64,000 nucleotides of DNA from DATJLY01 sp963729295 (GTDB lineage: Bacteria > Pseudomonadota > Alphaproteobacteria > ATCC43930 > CGMCC-115725), in the NCBI GenBank assembly GCA_963729295.1, contig CAVSNJ010000003.1, forward strand, positions 1 through 64,000. Reading direction: 5' to 3'. The number at the start of each line of letters is the position of its first letter. Position 1 is the stretch's first letter. Made by a program: the position numbers and the translations under genes. A model generated the notes under the pieces. The model did no database searches. It was not told the origin of the DNA and saw nothing but the letters and a program-made list of their open reading frames with translations. Shown one piece after another: positions 44,910 to 53,346 of the stretch.

Positions 44910-45526
44910 AGCTCCAGATCCTGAATCTTGAGAACAAAGAGGTCGGGAATATAGATCTCTCCGAGGAGGTGTTTGGCCTCCCAGTGCGCAAGGACATTCT
45001 CGCGCGCATGATCAATTGGCAGCTCGCCAAGCGCCGCGCCGGCACGCACAAGACGAAAGGCGTCAGCGACATCGTCGGCACGACCAAGAAACCGTGGCGC
45101 CAGAAGGGCACGGGCCGGGCGCGGCAGGGCAGTCTCCGCTCGCCGCAATTCCGCGGCGGTGCGGTGATTTTCGGGCCGGTGGTGCGCAGCCACGAGTTCG
45201 GCCTGCAAAAGAAAGTGCGGCGGCTTGCCTTGAAGACGGCGCTCTCGGCCAAGCAGGCGGAGGGAAAGCTCGTCGTGCTCGACAAGGCCGCGGTCGATGC
45301 GCCCAAGACCAGCGCGCTCGCCGAGCGGTTCCGGGCGCTCGGCTGGGATTCGGTCCTCATCATCGGCGGAGCGGCGCTCGACGAAAACTTCGCCCGCGCC
45401 GCCCGCAACATCCCCAAAGTGGATGTCCTGCCGCAACAGGGGGCAAATGTATATGACATCCTGCGCCGCGACACGCTCGTCTTGACGCAGGATGCCGTCC
45501 AGGCGCTGGAGGCGCGCCTCAGATGA
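44906..45526 (+). CDS. rplD: 50S ribosomal protein L4
   Basis: A 206-residue L4 with the exit-tunnel loop (GTTKKPWRQKGTGRARQGSL). In Escherichia coli it represses the S10 operon; whether it does so here is unknown. Its start overlaps the rplC stop (ATGA). Confidence 0.97.
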   Translation: MKLQILNLENKEVGNIDLSEEVFGLPVRKDILARMINWQLAKRRAGTHKTKGVSDIVGTTKKPWRQKGTGRARQGSLRSPQFRGGAVIFGPVVRSHEFGLQKKVRRLALKTALSAKQAEGKLVVLDKAAVDAPKTSALAERFRALGWDSVLIIGGAALDENFARAARNIPKVDVLPQQGANVYDILRRDTLVLTQDAVQALEARLR

Positions 45527-45855
45527 GCCGGTTCCGCTTCATCCCGCGGCATGCGCCGAAACTATCGCGCGAGGCGATGTACGAGATCGTGCGCGCGCCG
45601 GTCGTGACCGAGAAGGCGACCAACATCTCCGAGCACAATCAGGTGACGTTCCGCGTGCCGCTCGAGACCGACAAGCGCGCGGTCAAGGCCGCGGTCGAGG
45701 GCCTCTTCAAGGTCAAGGTCACCGCCGTCAACACGATCCGCGTCAAGGGCAAGACCAAGCGCTTCAAGGGCAAACCCGGACAGCGCTCCGACTACAAAAA
45801 GGCGATCGTCACCCTCGCCGAGGGCTCGAAGATCGACCTCACCACGGGACTCTGA
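45523..45855 (+). CDS. rplW: 50S ribosomal protein L23
   Basis: A 110-residue L23 (EIVRAPVVTEKATNISEHNQ) at the tunnel exit, docking site for trigger factor and SRP. The ATGA-coupled start adds about 18 basic residues to the usual N terminus; an ATG at 45577 would give the usual short form, so the true start is not certain. Confidence 0.95.
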   Translation: MSRFRFIPRHAPKLSREAMYEIVRAPVVTEKATNISEHNQVTFRVPLETDKRAVKAAVEGLFKVKVTAVNTIRVKGKTKRFKGKPGQRSDYKKAIVTLAEGSKIDLTTGL

Positions 45856-45858
45856 GGC

Positions 45859-46683
45859 ATGGCGCTCAAGACATATAAGCCGACATCGCCGGGACGCCGC
45901 CAGCTCGTCCTCATCGACCGGAGCGAGCTCTGGCCGGGCGATCCCGTGAAGGCGCTCACCGAAGGCAAGCGCAGCAAGGGCGGACGCAACAATAACGGCC
46001 GCATCACTCAGCGCTGGCGCGGCGGCGGCCACAAGCGGCGCTATCGCATGATCGATTTCCTGCGCCAGAAGCACGACATGCCGGCGGAAGTCGTGCGCCT
46101 CGAATACGATCCGAACCGCAGCGGCTTCATCGCGCTCGTCAAGTACGAGGATGGCGAGCTGTCCTATGTGCTGGCGCCGCAGCGCCTCAAGGAGGGCGAC
46201 AAGATCGTCTCCGGCGAGCGCGTCGACGTGAAGCCCGGCAACGCTATGCCGATGCGCAACATCCCGGTCGGCACCATCATCCACAATGTCGAGATGAAGC
46301 CCGGCAAGGGCGGCCAGCTTGCGCGCGCCGCCGGCACCTATGCGCAGCTCGTCGGGCGCGACGCCGGCTACGCGCTGCTGCGGCTTTCGTCGGGCGAGGT
46401 GCGCAAGGTGCGCGCCGCCTGCATGGCCTCGATCGGCGCCGTGTCGAATCCCGACCGCCAGAACATCTCGATCGGCAAGGCCGGACGCAACCGCTGGCTC
46501 GGCAAACGCCCATCGGTGCGCGGCGTCGCGATGAATCCGATCGATCATCCCCATGGCGGCGGCGAGGGCCGCACCTCGGGCGGCCGCCATCCGGTGACGC
46601 CGTGGGGCAAGGGCACGAAGGGCACCAAGACGCGGCAGAACAAGGCGACCGACCGCATGATCGTGCGGCGGCGGAAGATCTAG
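45859..46683 (+). CDS. rplB: 50S ribosomal protein L2
   Basis: A 274-residue L2. NPIDHPHGGGEGRTSGGRHP includes the conserved His near the peptidyl-transferase centre. It starts 3 bases after rplW. Confidence 0.98.
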   Translation: MALKTYKPTSPGRRQLVLIDRSELWPGDPVKALTEGKRSKGGRNNNGRITQRWRGGGHKRRYRMIDFLRQKHDMPAEVVRLEYDPNRSGFIALVKYEDGELSYVLAPQRLKEGDKIVSGERVDVKPGNAMPMRNIPVGTIIHNVEMKPGKGGQLARAAGTYAQLVGRDAGYALLRLSSGEVRKVRAACMASIGAVSNPDRQNISIGKAGRNRWLGKRPSVRGVAMNPIDHPHGGGEGRTSGGRHPVTPWGKGTKGTKTRQNKATDRMIVRRRKI

Positions 46684-46696
46684 GCGAGGGGGTTCC

Positions 46697-46978
46697 GTGA
46701 CACGCTCGGTATGGAAAGGCCCGTTCGTCGACGGCTATCTCCTGAAGAAGGCGGAGAAGTCGCGCGGCACCGGCCGGAACGAGATCATCCGCACCTGGTC
46801 GCGGCGCTCGACCATCTTTCCGCAATTCGTCGGCCTCACCTTCGGCGTCTATAACGGCCACAAATTCATTCCCGTGCTCGTGACCGAGCACATGATCGGC
46901 CACAAGTTCGGCGAATTCGCGCCGACGCGGACCTTTTACGGTCACGCGGCCGACAAGAAGGCGAAGAGGACGCCGTGA
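46697..46978 (+). CDS. rpsS: 30S ribosomal protein S19
   Basis: A 93-residue S19 from a GTG (TRSVWKGPFVDGYLLKKAEK). It sits in the 30S head and helps contact tRNA. Gap to rplB is 13 bases, with GAGGGGG upstream. Confidence 0.97.
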   Translation: MTRSVWKGPFVDGYLLKKAEKSRGTGRNEIIRTWSRRSTIFPQFVGLTFGVYNGHKFIPVLVTEHMIGHKFGEFAPTRTFYGHAADKKAKRTP

Positions 46979-47358
46979 GCAAAGAGGCGCAGCCCCGCCG
47001 CCTCGCCGAGACCGAGGCCCAGGCTTACGCTCGTGCGCTGCACGTGAGCGCGCGCAAGCTCAATCTCGTGGCGCAGTTGATCCGCGGCATGCGCGCGAGC
47101 GCGGCCTTGCACGAGCTGACGTTCTCGCGCCGGCGCATTGCGCAGGACGTGAAGAAGGTCTTGCAGGCGGCGATCGCCAACGCCGAGAACAATCACCAGC
47201 TCGACGTCGACCGCCTCGTCGTCAAGGAGGCGAGCGTTGGGCGCGCCTTCGTCCTGAAGCGCTTCCACGCGCGCGGCCGCGGCCGTGCCTCGCGCGTCGA
47301 GAAGCATTTCGCCAATCTTCTGGTGGTGGTGCGCGAAAGCGAAGAGGAGAAGTCCTGA
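46975..47358 (+). CDS. rplV: 50S ribosomal protein L22
   Basis: A 127-residue L22 starting at a GTG that overlaps the rpsS stop (GTGA). The tunnel beta-hairpin region (KRFHARGRGRASRVEKHF) is conserved. Confidence 0.97.
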   Translation: MSKEAQPRRLAETEAQAYARALHVSARKLNLVAQLIRGMRASAALHELTFSRRRIAQDVKKVLQAAIANAENNHQLDVDRLVVKEASVGRAFVLKRFHARGRGRASRVEKHFANLLVVVRESEEEKS

Positions 47359-48038
47359 TGGGCCAGAAGGTCAATCCGATCGGCTTGCGGCTTGGAATCA
47401 ATCGCACGTGGGATTCGCGCTGGTACGCGCGCAAGGATTATTCGAACCTGCTGCACGAGGATCTGAAGCTCCGAGGCTTCCTCGGCGGGCGTTTGCAACA
47501 GGCCGGCGTCAGCCGCATCGTCATCGAGCGCGCCGCCAAGAAGACGCGTATCACGATTCATTCCGCGCGACCCGGCGTCGTCATCGGCAAGAAGGGCGCC
47601 GACATCGAGAAGCTGCGCGTCGATATCGCAAAAATGACGAACAGCGAGGTGAGCCTCAATATCGTCGAAATCCGCAAGCCCGAAATCGATGCGAAGCTCA
47701 TCGCCGAAGGCATCGCTCAGCAGCTCGAGCGCCGCGTCGCCTTCCGCCGCGCCATGAAGCGCGCCGTGCAGTCGGCAATGCGCCTGGGCGCCTTGGGCAT
47801 TCGCATCAATTGCGCGGGGCGGTTGGGCGGCGCCGAGATCGCGCGCATGGAATGGTATCGCGAAGGCCGCGTGCCGCTCCACACGCTGCGCGCCGACGTC
47901 GATTTCGGCTACGGCACGGCGATGACGACCTATGGCACGTGCGGCGTCAAGGTCTGGGTGTTCAAGGGTGAGGTGCTGGCGCACGACCCGATGGCGCAGG
48001 AAAAGCGCGCCGCCGAAGCGCAGCCGGCGCGCGCCTGA
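47358..48038 (+). CDS. rpsC: 30S ribosomal protein S3
   Basis: A 226-residue S3 (MGQKVNPIGLRLGINRTWDS) with the KH domain GKKGADIEKLR and the C-terminal domain YGTCGVKVWVFKGEV. It is part of the mRNA-entry helicase site. Its start overlaps the rplV stop (TGATG). Confidence 0.98.
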   Translation: MGQKVNPIGLRLGINRTWDSRWYARKDYSNLLHEDLKLRGFLGGRLQQAGVSRIVIERAAKKTRITIHSARPGVVIGKKGADIEKLRVDIAKMTNSEVSLNIVEIRKPEIDAKLIAEGIAQQLERRVAFRRAMKRAVQSAMRLGALGIRINCAGRLGGAEIARMEWYREGRVPLHTLRADVDFGYGTAMTTYGTCGVKVWVFKGEVLAHDPMAQEKRAAEAQPARA

Positions 48039-48063
48039 GCGAGGGGAATAAAGGTCAGGGACC

Positions 48064-48486
48064 ATGCTTTCGCCGAAACGCACGAAATACCGCAAGGCGC
48101 ACAAGGGCCGCATCCACGGCCTCGCCAAGGCGGGCGCCGATCTCAATTTCGGCTCGATCGGCCTGAAGGCGGTCGAACCCGGCCGCCTCACCGCGCGCCA
48201 GATCGAAGCGGCGCGCCGCGCAATCACGCGCCACATCCGCCGCGTCGGCCGCGTCTGGATTCGCATTTTCCCGGACGTGCCCGTGTCGCAGAAGCCGGCC
48301 GAGGTGCGCATGGGCAGCGGCAAGGGCACGCCCGAATTCTGGGTCTGCCGCGTCAAGCCGGGCCGCATCATGTTCGAGCTCGACGGCGTGCCGGAAAACG
48401 TGGCGCGCGAGGCGTTCGTCCTCGCCTCGGCGAAGCTGCCGATCAGCACGCGCATCGTCACGCGGTTCCAGGAGGCGCATCCATGA
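48064..48486 (+). CDS. rplP: 50S ribosomal protein L16
   Basis: A 140-residue L16 (MLSPKRTKYRKAHKGRIHGL) that organises the A-site region. GFASGDxx-type start and GSGKGTPEFWV are conserved. Confidence 0.98.
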   Translation: MLSPKRTKYRKAHKGRIHGLAKAGADLNFGSIGLKAVEPGRLTARQIEAARRAITRHIRRVGRVWIRIFPDVPVSQKPAEVRMGSGKGTPEFWVCRVKPGRIMFELDGVPENVAREAFVLASAKLPISTRIVTRFQEAHP

Positions 48487-48680
48487 AAGCGGGCGACGTC
48501 CGGGCCAAGACCGACGACGAGCTCAAGACCGAGCTGGAAAAGCTCGGCAAGGAGCGGTTCAATTTGCGCTTTCAGCGCGTTTCCGGCCAGCTCGAGAACA
48601 CGTCGCGGGTGCGGCAGGTGCGGCGCGACATCGCGCGCATCAAGACCGTGCTCGGCCAGCGCGCCCGCAAGGCGTCTTAG
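48483..48680 (+). CDS. rpmC: 50S ribosomal protein L29
   Basis: A 65-residue L29 with the family core ELEKLGKERFNLRFQRVSGQ, placed near L23 at the tunnel exit. It is coupled to rplP by ATGA. Confidence 0.97.
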   Translation: MKAGDVRAKTDDELKTELEKLGKERFNLRFQRVSGQLENTSRVRQVRRDIARIKTVLGQRARKAS

Positions 48681-48690
48681 GGGAAGCGAG

Positions 48691-48960
48691 ATGCCGAAAC
48701 GAGTTCTCCAAGGGGTCGTGGTGAGCGACAAGGCCGACAAGACCGTGATCGTCCGCGTCGAACGCCGCGTCATGCACCCCGTCTACAAGAAGGTCATCAC
48801 GCGCTCGAAGAAATACGCGGCGCACGACGAAAGCAACGCCTTCAAGACCGGCGATCTCGTCCGTATCGAGGAAAGCCGGCCCATTTCGAAGCGCAAATGC
48901 TGGATCGTGCTCGGCCGTGCCGGGGCCGGCGGGCAAGCGCCCGCCGCACGACAGGAGTAG
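48691..48960 (+). CDS. rpsQ: 30S ribosomal protein S17
   Basis: An 89-residue S17 (MPKRVLQGVVVSDKADKTVI), an OB-fold primary 16S binder, with a short Gly/Ala tail. AAGCGAG precedes the ATG, 10 bases after rpmC. Confidence 0.97.
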   Translation: MPKRVLQGVVVSDKADKTVIVRVERRVMHPVYKKVITRSKKYAAHDESNAFKTGDLVRIEESRPISKRKCWIVLGRAGAGGQAPAARQE

Positions 48961-48966
48961 CGCGTC

Positions 48967-49335
48967 ATGATCCAGATGCAGACCAATCTCGACGTCGCCG
49001 ACAATTCCGGCGCGCGCCGGGTGCAGTGCATCAAGGTGCTGGGCGGCTCGAAGCGCAAGACGGCGACGGTCGGCGACGTGATCGTCGTCTCGGTCAAGGA
49101 GGCGATCCCGCGCGGCCGCGTCAAGAAAGGCGACGTGCATCAGGCGGTGATCGTACGCACGGCCAAGGAAATCCGCCGCCCCGACGGCAGCTCGATCCGC
49201 TTCGACCGCAACGCCGCCGTCCTCATCTCGAAGCAGGGCGAACCGATCGGCACGCGCATCTTCGGCCCGGTCACGCGCGAACTGCGCGCGCGCAAGTTCA
49301 TGAAGATCGTCTCGCTCGCGCCCGAGGTGCTCTGA
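48967..49335 (+). CDS. rplN: 50S ribosomal protein L14
   Basis: A 122-residue L14 (MIQMQTNLDVADNSGARRVQ), at the subunit interface. First gene of the classical spc group, here without a visible separate promoter. Confidence 0.98.
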   Translation: MIQMQTNLDVADNSGARRVQCIKVLGGSKRKTATVGDVIVVSVKEAIPRGRVKKGDVHQAVIVRTAKEIRRPDGSSIRFDRNAAVLISKQGEPIGTRIFGPVTRELRARKFMKIVSLAPEVL

Positions 49336-49337
49336 CG

Positions 49338-49661
49338 ATGGCGGCAAAGCTCAAGATCAAGAAAGGCGACAAGGTTGTCGTCATCGCCGGCCGCGACAAG
49401 GGCAAGAGCGGCGAGGTGCTGCGCGTCCTTGTCGAGAGAAATCGCGCTGTCGTGCAGGGCGTGAACATGGTGAAGCGCCACACGCGCCCGCGCCCCGGCG
49501 AGCCCGGCGGCATCGTCGAGAAGGAGGCCGCGATCCACGTCTCGAACATCGCCCATGTCGATCCGAAAACGCAGCAACCGACGCGCGTCGGATTCAAGAT
49601 CCTCGAGAACGGTCGCAAGGTGCGCTTCGCCAAGCGCTCCGGCGAAGTGCTCGACGCCTGA
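49338..49661 (+). CDS. rplX: 50S ribosomal protein L24
   Basis: A 107-residue L24 with a KOW motif (KIKKGDKVVVIAGRDKGKSG); it starts 50S assembly. Two bases separate it from rplN. Confidence 0.97.
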   Translation: MAAKLKIKKGDKVVVIAGRDKGKSGEVLRVLVERNRAVVQGVNMVKRHTRPRPGEPGGIVEKEAAIHVSNIAHVDPKTQQPTRVGFKILENGRKVRFAKRSGEVLDA

Positions 49662-49670
49662 GGAAGCGCC

Positions 49671-50213
49671 ATGCCAGCCCGCTTGAAAGACGAATACCTG
49701 AATAAGGTGCGGCCCGAGCTGATGAAGCAGTTCGGCTACAAGAACGCGCTCCAAGTGCCGCGGCTCGACAAGATTGTCGTCAACATGGGCGTCGGCGAGG
49801 CCGTGCAGGACGCAAAAAAGGTCGATGCCGCAGCCAAGGATCTGACCATCATCACCGGCCAGAAGGCGATCGTCACCAAGGCCAAGAAGTCGATCGCGAC
49901 CTACAAGTTGCGCGAGAACATGCCGATCGGCTGCAAGGTCACGCTGCGCCGCGAGCGCATGTACGAGTTCCTCGACCGGCTCGTGAACATCGCCTTGCCG
50001 CGCGTGCGCGACTTCCGCGGCTTGTCGCCGAAAAGCTTCGACGGCCGCGGCAATTTCGCCCTCGGCCTCAAAGAGCAGATCGTGTTCCCCGAGATCAATT
50101 ACGACCAAGTCGACGCGGTGCGCGGGCTCGACATCGTGATCTGCACGACCGCGCGTACCGATGCCGAGGCGAGGGCGCTTCTCGCCGCCTTTCAGATGCC
50201 TTTCACCAGCTAA
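49671..50213 (+). CDS. rplE: 50S ribosomal protein L5
   Basis: A 180-residue L5 that binds 5S rRNA and the P-site tRNA region. RDFRGLSPKSFDGRGNFALG is the conserved loop. GAGGAAG precedes the ATG. Confidence 0.98.
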   Translation: MPARLKDEYLNKVRPELMKQFGYKNALQVPRLDKIVVNMGVGEAVQDAKKVDAAAKDLTIITGQKAIVTKAKKSIATYKLRENMPIGCKVTLRRERMYEFLDRLVNIALPRVRDFRGLSPKSFDGRGNFALGLKEQIVFPEINYDQVDAVRGLDIVICTTARTDAEARALLAAFQMPFTS

Positions 50214-50225
50214 CGGGCAGACCGC

Positions 50226-50549
50226 ATGGCAAAGACCAGCTCCATCAACAAGAACCGGCGCCGCGCGCAGATGACGAAGCGCCTTGCGCCCAAGCGCGCG
50301 CGCTTGAAGGCGATCGCCGAAGATCGCTCGCTGCCGCCGGAAGACCGCTTCGCCGCGCGCCTCAAGCTTGCCGAGCTGCCGCGCAATTCCGCGGCGGTGC
50401 GGATCCGCAACCGCTGCGAATTGAGTGGCCGGCCGCGCGGTTATTACCGCAAGTTCAAGCTGTCGCGGATCGCGCTCCGCGCAGCTGGCCTCGTCCGGCC
50501 AGATTCCCGGAATGGTGAAGTCGAGCTGGTAGGAGATCACCCGGCATGA
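50226..50549 (+). CDS. rpsN: 30S ribosomal protein S14, C terminus altered by a frameshift
   Basis: Residues 1-85 (MAKTSSINKNRRRAQMTKRL to KFKLSRIALR) match a zinc-free-type S14. Near 50481 an extra C shifts the frame, and the protein ends GDHPA at 50549. The other frame encodes the expected end RELASSGQIPGMVKSSW with a stop at 50532. The C-terminal GMVKSSW contacts 16S rRNA and is almost invariant, so the shift is either a sequencing error or a serious mutation. As read, the gene overlaps rpsH by 4 bases. Confidence 0.93.
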   Translation: MAKTSSINKNRRRAQMTKRLAPKRARLKAIAEDRSLPPEDRFAARLKLAELPRNSAAVRIRNRCELSGRPRGYYRKFKLSRIALRAAGLVRPDSRNGEVELVGDHPA

Positions 50550-50944
50550 CCATGACCGATCCATTGGGCGATTTGCTCACGCGCATCAGAAACGGCCAGC
50601 GCGCGAAGAAGCCGTCGGTGCAATCGCCGGCGTCGAAGATCCGCGCGAACGTGCTCGAGGTGCTGCAGCGCGAAGGCTATATCCGCGGCTATTCGCGCGC
50701 CGAGGTTCGCCCGGGCGTGGCCGAGCTCAAGATCGAGCTCAAATACGTCGACGGCGAACCGGTGATCCGCGAGATCACGCGCGTCTCGAAGCCCGGCCGG
50801 CGCATCTACTCGCGCATCGCCGATCTGCCGCGCATCTATAACGGCCTCGGCATTGCCATCCTGTCGACGCCGCACGGCGTCATGTCCGACAACGAAGCCC
50901 GCGCCGCCAATGTCGGCGGCGAGGTGCTGTGCCGCGTCTTCTGA
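50546..50944 (+). CDS. rpsH: 30S ribosomal protein S8
   Basis: A 132-residue S8 (MTMTDPLGDLLTRIRNGQRA), a primary 16S binder and usual repressor of the spc operon. The C-terminal GEVLCRVF end is conserved. ATG at 50552 is an alternative start. Confidence 0.97.
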   Translation: MTMTDPLGDLLTRIRNGQRAKKPSVQSPASKIRANVLEVLQREGYIRGYSRAEVRPGVAELKIELKYVDGEPVIREITRVSKPGRRIYSRIADLPRIYNGLGIAILSTPHGVMSDNEARAANVGGEVLCRVF

Positions 50945-50952
50945 GGTAAGCC

Positions 50953-51486
50953 ATGTCGCGCATCGGCAAAAATCCCGTCACGCTGCCGCAGGGCGTCACC
51001 GCCACGATCAGCGGCGCCACGGTGGCGGTCAAAGGACGGCTCGGCAACCTCACTATGCCGCTCAGCGCCGAGGTCGAGGCCAAGGTCGCGGACGGCAAGT
51101 TCGTAGTGACGCCGCGTCATGAGACGAAGCGCGCGCGGATGCTGTGGGGCACGACGCGCGCCCTCGTCAACAACATGGTGCGCGGCGTCTCGCAAGGCTT
51201 CAGCCGCGGCCTCGAGATCAACGGCGTCGGCTATCGCGCCGCGGTCCAGGGCAAGAGCCTCGTGCTGCAGCTTGGCTACAGCCACGATATCAATTTTCCG
51301 ATCCCCGACGACGTGAAGATCGTGTGCGAGAAGCCGACCGCGATCACCGTGACCGGCGCCGACAAGCAGCGCGTCGGTCAGGTCGCGGCGGTGATCCGTG
51401 GCTTCCGCGGGCCCGAGCCCTACAAGGGCAAGGGCATCAAGTATGTCGAGGAAAAAATCCGCCGCAAGGAAGGCAAGAAGAAGTAG
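50953..51486 (+). CDS. rplF: 50S ribosomal protein L6
   Basis: A 177-residue L6 (MSRIGKNPVTLPQGVTATIS) with PEPYKGKGIKYVEEKIRRKE at the C terminus. It lies near the factor-binding site. Eight bases after rpsH. Confidence 0.98.
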   Translation: MSRIGKNPVTLPQGVTATISGATVAVKGRLGNLTMPLSAEVEAKVADGKFVVTPRHETKRARMLWGTTRALVNNMVRGVSQGFSRGLEINGVGYRAAVQGKSLVLQLGYSHDINFPIPDDVKIVCEKPTAITVTGADKQRVGQVAAVIRGFRGPEPYKGKGIKYVEEKIRRKEGKKK

Positions 51487-51498
51487 AGAGCCCGGGCG

Positions 51499-51870
51499 AT
51501 GACGATGACCAGCAATTCCAAGACCCTTTTCGCCCGGCGCCGGCGGCGCGTGCGGCATACCGTGGAGGTTGCCGCGCATGGCCGCCCGCGGCTCTCCGTG
51601 TTTCGCTCCTCGCAGCACATCTATGCGCAGGTCATCGACGACGCCAAGGCGCGCACCGTCGCCGCCGCCTCCTCGCTCGACAAATCGTTGCGCGAGCAGA
51701 TGAAGAGCGGCGCCAACAAGGCGGCCGCGGCACTCGTCGGCAAGCTCATCGCCGAGCGCGCGACCGCGGCGGGCGTCACGTCCGTCGTGTTCGACCGCGG
51801 CGGCTATCTCTTTCATGGCCGGGTGAAGGCCCTGGCCGATGCCGCCCGCGAGGGCGGGCTCAAGTTCTAG
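51499..51870 (+). CDS. rplR: 50S ribosomal protein L18
   Basis: A 123-residue L18 that binds 5S rRNA (RPRLSVFRSSQHIYAQVIDD; FDRGGYLFHGRVKALADAAR). Standard length. Confidence 0.98.
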   Translation: MTMTSNSKTLFARRRRRVRHTVEVAAHGRPRLSVFRSSQHIYAQVIDDAKARTVAAASSLDKSLREQMKSGANKAAAALVGKLIAERATAAGVTSVVFDRGGYLFHGRVKALADAAREGGLKF

Positions 51871-51881
51871 GAAGGGAGCTC

Positions 51882-52514
51882 ATGGCGCGCACACAGGGCA
51901 GCGGCGGACAGCGGGGTCCCGGCGGGGGACCGCGCCGTGGCGAGGGCGGCGACCGGCCGCAGCGCGGCCGCCGCGATGGCGACCGCCAGGGGCGCGACCG
52001 CGAGGACAGCGAATTCGTCGAGAAGCTCGTCAGCATCAACCGCGTCGCCAAGGTGGTGAAGGGCGGGCGGCGGTTCGGCTTCGCGGCGCTCGTCGTCGCC
52101 GGCGACAGCAAGGGCCGGGTCGGCTACGGCTCGGGCAAGGCGCGCGAGGTGCCGGAGGCGATCCGCAAGGCGACCGAGCAGGCGCGCCGCGGCATGATCC
52201 GCGTGCCGCTGCGCGACGGACGCACGCTGCATCACGACATCATCGGCCGCTACGGCGCGGGCGAGGTGGTGGTGCGCGCGGCGCCCGCCGGCACCGGCAT
52301 CATCGCGGGCGGCCCGATGCGCGCGATCTTCGAGGCGCTCGGCGTGCAGGACGTCGTGGCGAAATCGATCGGCACGTCGAACCCGCACAACATGGTGAAA
52401 GCGACATTCGAGGCGCTCACCCATTCGACCAATCCACGCGCGGTGGCGGCACGGCGCGGCAAGAAAGTGTCGGAAATTCTGGGCCGGCGCGAAGGCACCG
52501 AGGCGCGGGAGTAG
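51882..52514 (+). CDS. rpsE: 30S ribosomal protein S5
   Basis: A 210-residue S5; start at the ATG 51882 after GAAGGGAG. The core (EFVEKLVSINRVAKVVKGGR; DVVAKSIGTSNPHNMVKATF) is conserved. The first ~40 residues are a low-complexity Gly/Arg/Asp extension, common in alphaproteobacterial S5. Confidence 0.97.
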   Translation: MARTQGSGGQRGPGGGPRRGEGGDRPQRGRRDGDRQGRDREDSEFVEKLVSINRVAKVVKGGRRFGFAALVVAGDSKGRVGYGSGKAREVPEAIRKATEQARRGMIRVPLRDGRTLHHDIIGRYGAGEVVVRAAPAGTGIIAGGPMRAIFEALGVQDVVAKSIGTSNPHNMVKATFEALTHSTNPRAVAARRGKKVSEILGRREGTEARE

Positions 52515-52517
52515 GCG

Positions 52518-52769
52518 ATGGCGGACAGCGAAGGCGCACCGAAGCGCCGCACGAGGAAGGCGCCGGCGAAGCCCGCGCGGGCGGCGAAGAAGCAGGTCAA
52601 GGTGACGCAGATCGGCAGCCCGATCGGGCGCCAATCCTATCAGCGCGACACTTTGAAGGGGCTCGGTCTCAACAAGATGCACCGCTCGCGGGTGCTCGAG
52701 GATACGCCCGCGGTGCGCGGCATGATCGAAAGCGTGCAGCATCTGCTCCGGGTCGAGTCGGTGGCGTGA
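52518..52769 (+). CDS. rpmD: 50S ribosomal protein L30
   Basis: An 83-residue L30. The core starts at KQVKVTQIGSPIGR and ends SVQHLLRVE. The first ~24 residues (PKRRTRKAPAKPARAAKK) are a Lys/Ala/Arg extension not found in the usual ~60-residue form. Three bases after rpsE. Confidence 0.95.
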   Translation: MADSEGAPKRRTRKAPAKPARAAKKQVKVTQIGSPIGRQSYQRDTLKGLGLNKMHRSRVLEDTPAVRGMIESVQHLLRVESVA

Positions 52770-52825
52770 TTGCCCGGGGCTCGGCGGCGGTGCGATAATG
52801 GCAAGGTCCGAAGGCGCAAAGGACA

Positions 52826-53311
52826 ATGAAGCTCAACGAGATCAAGGATAACGAGGGCGCGCATTATCGCGCCAAGCGGGTCGGCCGCGGCATCGGCTCG
52901 GGCAAGGGCAAGACGAGCGCGCGCGGCGGCAAGGGCCAGACCGCGCGCTCCGGCGTGGCCTTGGCGGGATTCGAGGGCGGCCAGACGCCGCTCCATCGCC
53001 GCTTGCCGAAGCGCGGCTTCAACCACAAGCCGTTCCGCAAGGATTTCCACATCGTCAATCTCGGCCGCCTGCAAGCGGCGATCGAGGCGGGCGTGCTCAA
53101 ATCCGGCGCCACCGTCAATGGCGCTGCGCTTGTCGCGGCCGGCATCCTGCGCCGCTCCGGCGACGGCGTGCGTCTACTCGCCAAAGGCGAATTGAAGGCG
53201 CCGCTCACGATCGAGGTGGCGGGGGCGTCGAAGGCCGCGGTCGAGGCGGTCGAGAAACTGGGCGGCAAGGTGGTCGTCACTGCCGCGGCAAAGCCCGAAG
53301 CTGCCGCGTGA
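52826..53311 (+). CDS. rplO: 50S ribosomal protein L15
   Basis: A 161-residue L15 (MKLNEIKDNEGAHYRAKRVG; GKGKTSARGGKGQTARSG). Binds late in 50S assembly. 56 bases separate it from rpmD and about 35 from secY. Confidence 0.97.
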   Translation: MKLNEIKDNEGAHYRAKRVGRGIGSGKGKTSARGGKGQTARSGVALAGFEGGQTPLHRRLPKRGFNHKPFRKDFHIVNLGRLQAAIEAGVLKSGATVNGAALVAAGILRRSGDGVRLLAKGELKAPLTIEVAGASKAAVEAVEKLGGKVVVTAAAKPEAAA

Positions 53312-53346
53312 TCGGGTTGGGGCCCCGGGGCCCGAGGATGGAGTGA

